Shown: piece after piece, positions 62,221-64,000 of the stretch
Position numbering within the stretch: the stretch's first letter is position 1
Layout of the letters: each line of letters starts with the position of its first letter
Assembly (NCBI GenBank): GCA_902767775.1
Contig: CACXIP010000009.1
Coordinates: 62,001-126,000, forward strand
Origin: an uncultured Prevotellaceae bacterium
GTDB lineage: Bacteria > Bacteroidota > Bacteroidia > Bacteroidales > Bacteroidaceae
Reading direction: 5' to 3'
DNA: 64,000 nucleotides
The notes under the pieces: generated by a model
Database searches by the model: none
Seen by the model: the letters and a program-made list of their open reading frames with translations, nothing else
Told to the model about the DNA's origin: nothing
Made by a program: the position numbers and the translations under genes

Positions 62221-62961
62221 CAGTCTTTCCTCAATCTTTTTCAGTTTCTCCAGCACCTCGTCGTTGTTGTCATCCATCATGGCATCCACAAAAATGGAGT
62301 TGACCAGCGACAAACCGATGATGCCGCCAAAGAACATCAGCAAGGAGAAGTAGCAACGCGCGAACAATCCCCATCCGGGACTTGCGTTGGTGGCTATGAC
62401 CTCTGGCATCTCATACCAACCTTCTATAGAGAAGAGGCGGAAGATGCTGTAGAGACTGATGGCGGGGTTTCCGAAATATTCTGGGGCAATATTGCCAAAA
62501 ATCGTGGAGGATAGGATGGAGAAAATCAGCAGAAACACGATGAAGGCGAGGAACACCAGCAAAGATGCTCTTACTGCCAACTTCAAACCCTTGAGCAACC
62601 TTTGGATGTTGGGGATGAAACGAATCAACTTGAACGACTTGAATAGCCGTAGGCTTCTAAGCACCAGGATGGTGTCGGTGGCCATGTTGCGGCCCAAGAA
62701 TGGACTGGCAAGCGAGGGCAGGGCGATGATAAGGACAATGAAGTCAAATCTGTTCCATCCACTCTTCCAATAGCCTTTCCATCCGTATTGGTAAATCTTG
62801 GCGGCGGCCTCACCGATAAACAATAGGGTGAATAGGGCATCCGAAAGGTCAAACAAATTGTTGTCGGGCCAAAAACCACCCATAAACATAATGGATGTGT
62901 TCAGCAGTATGGCAACCATCATCAGACGGTCGTTGCAAAACCATTTGATTAATTTGTTCAT
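62206..62961 (-). CDS. Voltage-gated ion channel homologue (BacNaV-like)
   Basis: A 251-residue inner-membrane protein with six predicted helices. The S4 voltage sensor, LVLRSLRLFKSFKLIRF near residue 105, has Arg/Lys every third residue. The pore region contains the filter-like FSIEGWYEMPEV near 178, which aligns with the T-L-E-S-W filter of bacterial sodium channels but differs at several positions. The C-terminus is a coiled-coil-like neck (DEVLEKLKKIEERLNIED), as in NaChBac-type homotetramers. Four copies would form a channel; ion choice is unclear. It lies 15 bp after the acidic lipoprotein gene and is probably co-transcribed with it. Confidence 0.85.
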   Translation of the reverse strand: MNKLIKWFCNDRLMMVAILLNTSIMFMGGFWPDNNLFDLSDALFTLLFIGEAAAKIYQYGWKGYWKSGWNRFDFIVLIIALPSLASPFLGRNMATDTILVLRSLRLFKSFKLIRFIPNIQRLLKGLKLAVRASLLVFLAFIVFLLIFSILSSTIFGNIAPEYFGNPAISLYSIFRLFSIEGWYEMPEVIATNASPGWGLFARCYFSLLMFFGGIIGLSLVNSIFVDAMMDDNNDEVLEKLKKIEERLNIED

Positions 62962-62976
62962 CGCTGATGATTGCTT

Positions 62977-63561
62977 TCAGTCGTAATGGAAATGGAAGTC
63001 AAGCTTCGCTCCATTCACACTGGTGAAGATGCCGTCGTAGGATTGGATTAAATTGCTGGTGTTTTCGCCGACGTTGACCTCTTCTTCCATAAAAATGCCT
63101 TTGAACTGACCGATATACTTGCCTTGCAGATAGGCGTTGATGACACATTTACCGTCTTTGGGGGTGTAGGAGACCAATTCCAAATCGCGACGTGCACCAT
63201 ATTCTTTCGCCTCTGCTATGTCGTATGGGATGTAACTGCCTTTGGTGCCGTTCATGTCGAAAAGGAAACCTGTGCCACCACAGTTACCCCAAACACCCAT
63301 GTGGATGGGGTGGGGGGATGCTGGCTCCTCGGAAAGTTCCTCTTCTTCTCCTTCATCGGGAATGATGTCTGGATGCTGAGGGACGTCGGCTTCTGCGCCA
63401 GCGATGTCTGCCTCAGCACCTCCTTCCTTCACTTGACTTGCTGAGGTAGATTCCTCACTCTTGGCGTCATTTTTGTTGCCGCAGCCGGAAATTATAGACG
63501 CTGAAATAAAAAGGAAGATGACAGAAAAAACTGCCCAATACTTTTGCCAATGAATTGCCAT
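62977..63561 (-). CDS. Acidic lipoprotein of unknown function
   Basis: This 194-residue protein has a lipoprotein signal (IFLFISASIISGC, lipobox IISGC, Cys near residue 27). Residues about 28-80 are low-complexity and acidic, with an imperfect repeat (GGAEADIAGAEADV) and EGEEEELSEE. A folded domain follows at about 90-194 (GVWGNCGGTGFLFDMNGTKG, KCVINAYLQGKYIGQFKGIF). I do not recognise the family. Its stop is 15 bp before the channel gene, which suggests a shared role, for example as an accessory protein; this is inference. A -7 element (63590) precedes it. Confidence 0.75.
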   Translation of the reverse strand: MAIHWQKYWAVFSVIFLFISASIISGCGNKNDAKSEESTSASQVKEGGAEADIAGAEADVPQHPDIIPDEGEEEELSEEPASPHPIHMGVWGNCGGTGFLFDMNGTKGSYIPYDIAEAKEYGARRDLELVSYTPKDGKCVINAYLQGKYIGQFKGIFMEEEVNVGENTSNLIQSYDGIFTSVNGAKLDFHFHYD

Positions 63562-63589
63562 AATGATATGTTGAAAGATAAGTTTTGTG

Positions 63590-63597
63590 CAAAGGTA
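63590..63597 (-). promoter_or_regulatory. -7 element of the lipoprotein/channel unit
   Basis: On the minus strand TACCTTTG lies 28 bp before the lipoprotein start. No clear -33 element. It faces the divergent element at 63643. Confidence 0.6.
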
Positions 63598-63642
63598 GTG
63601 AAAAACTTGATTCGACTGACTTAAAAATCAGAATTATTTATC

Positions 63643-63650
63643 TATATTTG
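63643..63650 (+). promoter_or_regulatory. -7 element of the second GH3 gene
   Basis: TATATTTG lies 17 bp before the ATG at 63668, predicting a very short leader. No clear -33 element. Confidence 0.65.
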
Positions 63651-63667
63651 CACAAAAATTAGAAACA

Positions 63668-64000
63668 ATGAACAAGAGGAGAATAGCAATGATATGCACG
63701 ACAGCACTGTTGGTGGGGTGTGGCTCCACTGGCATGGAAGAGCAAATCAATGAACTATACGACAGAATGTCACAGGAAGAGCGTATCGCCCAACTGAGAA
63801 GCGGATATATGGACGAGTTCTTCAACGAGCAGGGCGTGTTGGATACTGCAAAATGCAGACAACTGATACCCAATGGCATCGGACATTTCTCACAATATGC
63901 CAGTCAGAAACCTACCGACCCAGAGGTGTTGCGCGACCGAGTGGCAGCAATGCAGGACTGGCTCATTCACAATACTCCCAATGGCATACCTGCGCTCTTC
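63668..64000 (+). CDS. GH3 beta-glucosidase-like lipoprotein (5' part)
   Basis: The reading frame stays open to the right edge, so only the first 111 residues are seen. A lipoprotein signal ends in ALLVGC (Cys about residue 18). The following region, INELYDRMSQEERIAQLRSGYM, a later NGIGHFSQYA, and the ending NTPNGIPALF match the start of GH3 enzymes, where this segment leads to the HEE/N motif. It is divergent from the lipoprotein/channel genes and distinct from the GH3 gene at 59404. The substrate cannot be told. Confidence 0.8.
   Translation, partial: MNKRRIAMICTTALLVGCGSTGMEEQINELYDRMSQEERIAQLRSGYMDEFFNEQGVLDTAKCRQLIPNGIGHFSQYASQKPTDPEVLRDRVAAMQDWLIHNTPNGIPALF

Noticed and set aside
62049..62303. 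84-codon open frame on the plus strand
   Set aside because: It runs into the end of the channel gene, has no promoter and no homology I can recognise.

Overview
The window looks like chromosomal DNA from a gut or rumen Bacteroidales bacterium, most probably Prevotella or a close relative. Four observations support this. Promoters carry the Bacteroidetes -7 element TAnnTTTG, several with a TTG/TTTG about 19-20 bp upstream. Rho has a very long charged N-terminal insertion. A serine palmitoyltransferase is present. There are many secreted glycoside hydrolases and BspA-like surface proteins. No phage genes, insertion sequences, CRISPR arrays or rRNA genes were found. The only tRNA is tRNA-Ser(GGA).

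Layout. 1-2000: the end of a FadL-like outer-membrane protein, a possible orphan small RNA, and an acidic-tailed unknown protein. 2192-8777: an amino-acid/cation symporter, then a leftward phenylacetate-CoA ligase - ACT protein - cellobiose phosphorylase (GH94) group and an SDR dehydrogenase. 8996-13177: a leftward C69 dipeptidase - alanine racemase - L-serine/L-cysteine lyase group. 13378-14969: a rhodanese gene coupled to a fucose-isomerase-like gene. 15172-27076: a rightward four-gene unit with its own promoter, encoding a 68-residue acidic peptide, a 1635-residue secreted protein of unknown function, a GLUG/leucine-rich-repeat surface protein and a DUF285/GLUG surface protein. This is the least explained part of the window.

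27166-35257: tRNA-Ser, then leftward genes for a glycosyltransferase, a PP2C-like phosphatase, a YgiQ radical-SAM protein, a golvesin-domain amidase-like protein, an acyltransferase and small unknowns. 35423-40611: rho followed by a solute-binding-type lipoprotein and a TPR protein. 40819-43933: a tRNA methyltransferase, a lipid kinase and a divergent serine palmitoyltransferase. 44027-50268: a GH127-like arabinofuranosidase, two sulfide-assimilation enzymes (cysK, metY) and a small beta-barrel protein. 50541-61971: six closely packed leftward genes (GH3, Gfo/Idh/MocA oxidoreductase, GH9, large outer-membrane barrel, iron alcohol dehydrogenase, NAD-epimerase). These resemble a polysaccharide-utilisation unit without SusD. 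62206-64000: an acidic lipoprotein with a voltage-gated-channel homologue, then a divergent second GH3 cut by the window edge.

Themes. Beta-glucan and hemicellulose breakdown recurs: GH9 cuts polymer, GH3 releases sugars, GH94 phosphorolyses cellobiose and GH127 removes arabinofuranose. Sphingolipid synthesis and sulfur/amino-acid metabolism are the other groups. A pattern shared across the window is a set of short 7-8 bp tandem repeats, free of C on the coding strand, that begin in or just after the stop codons of many genes.
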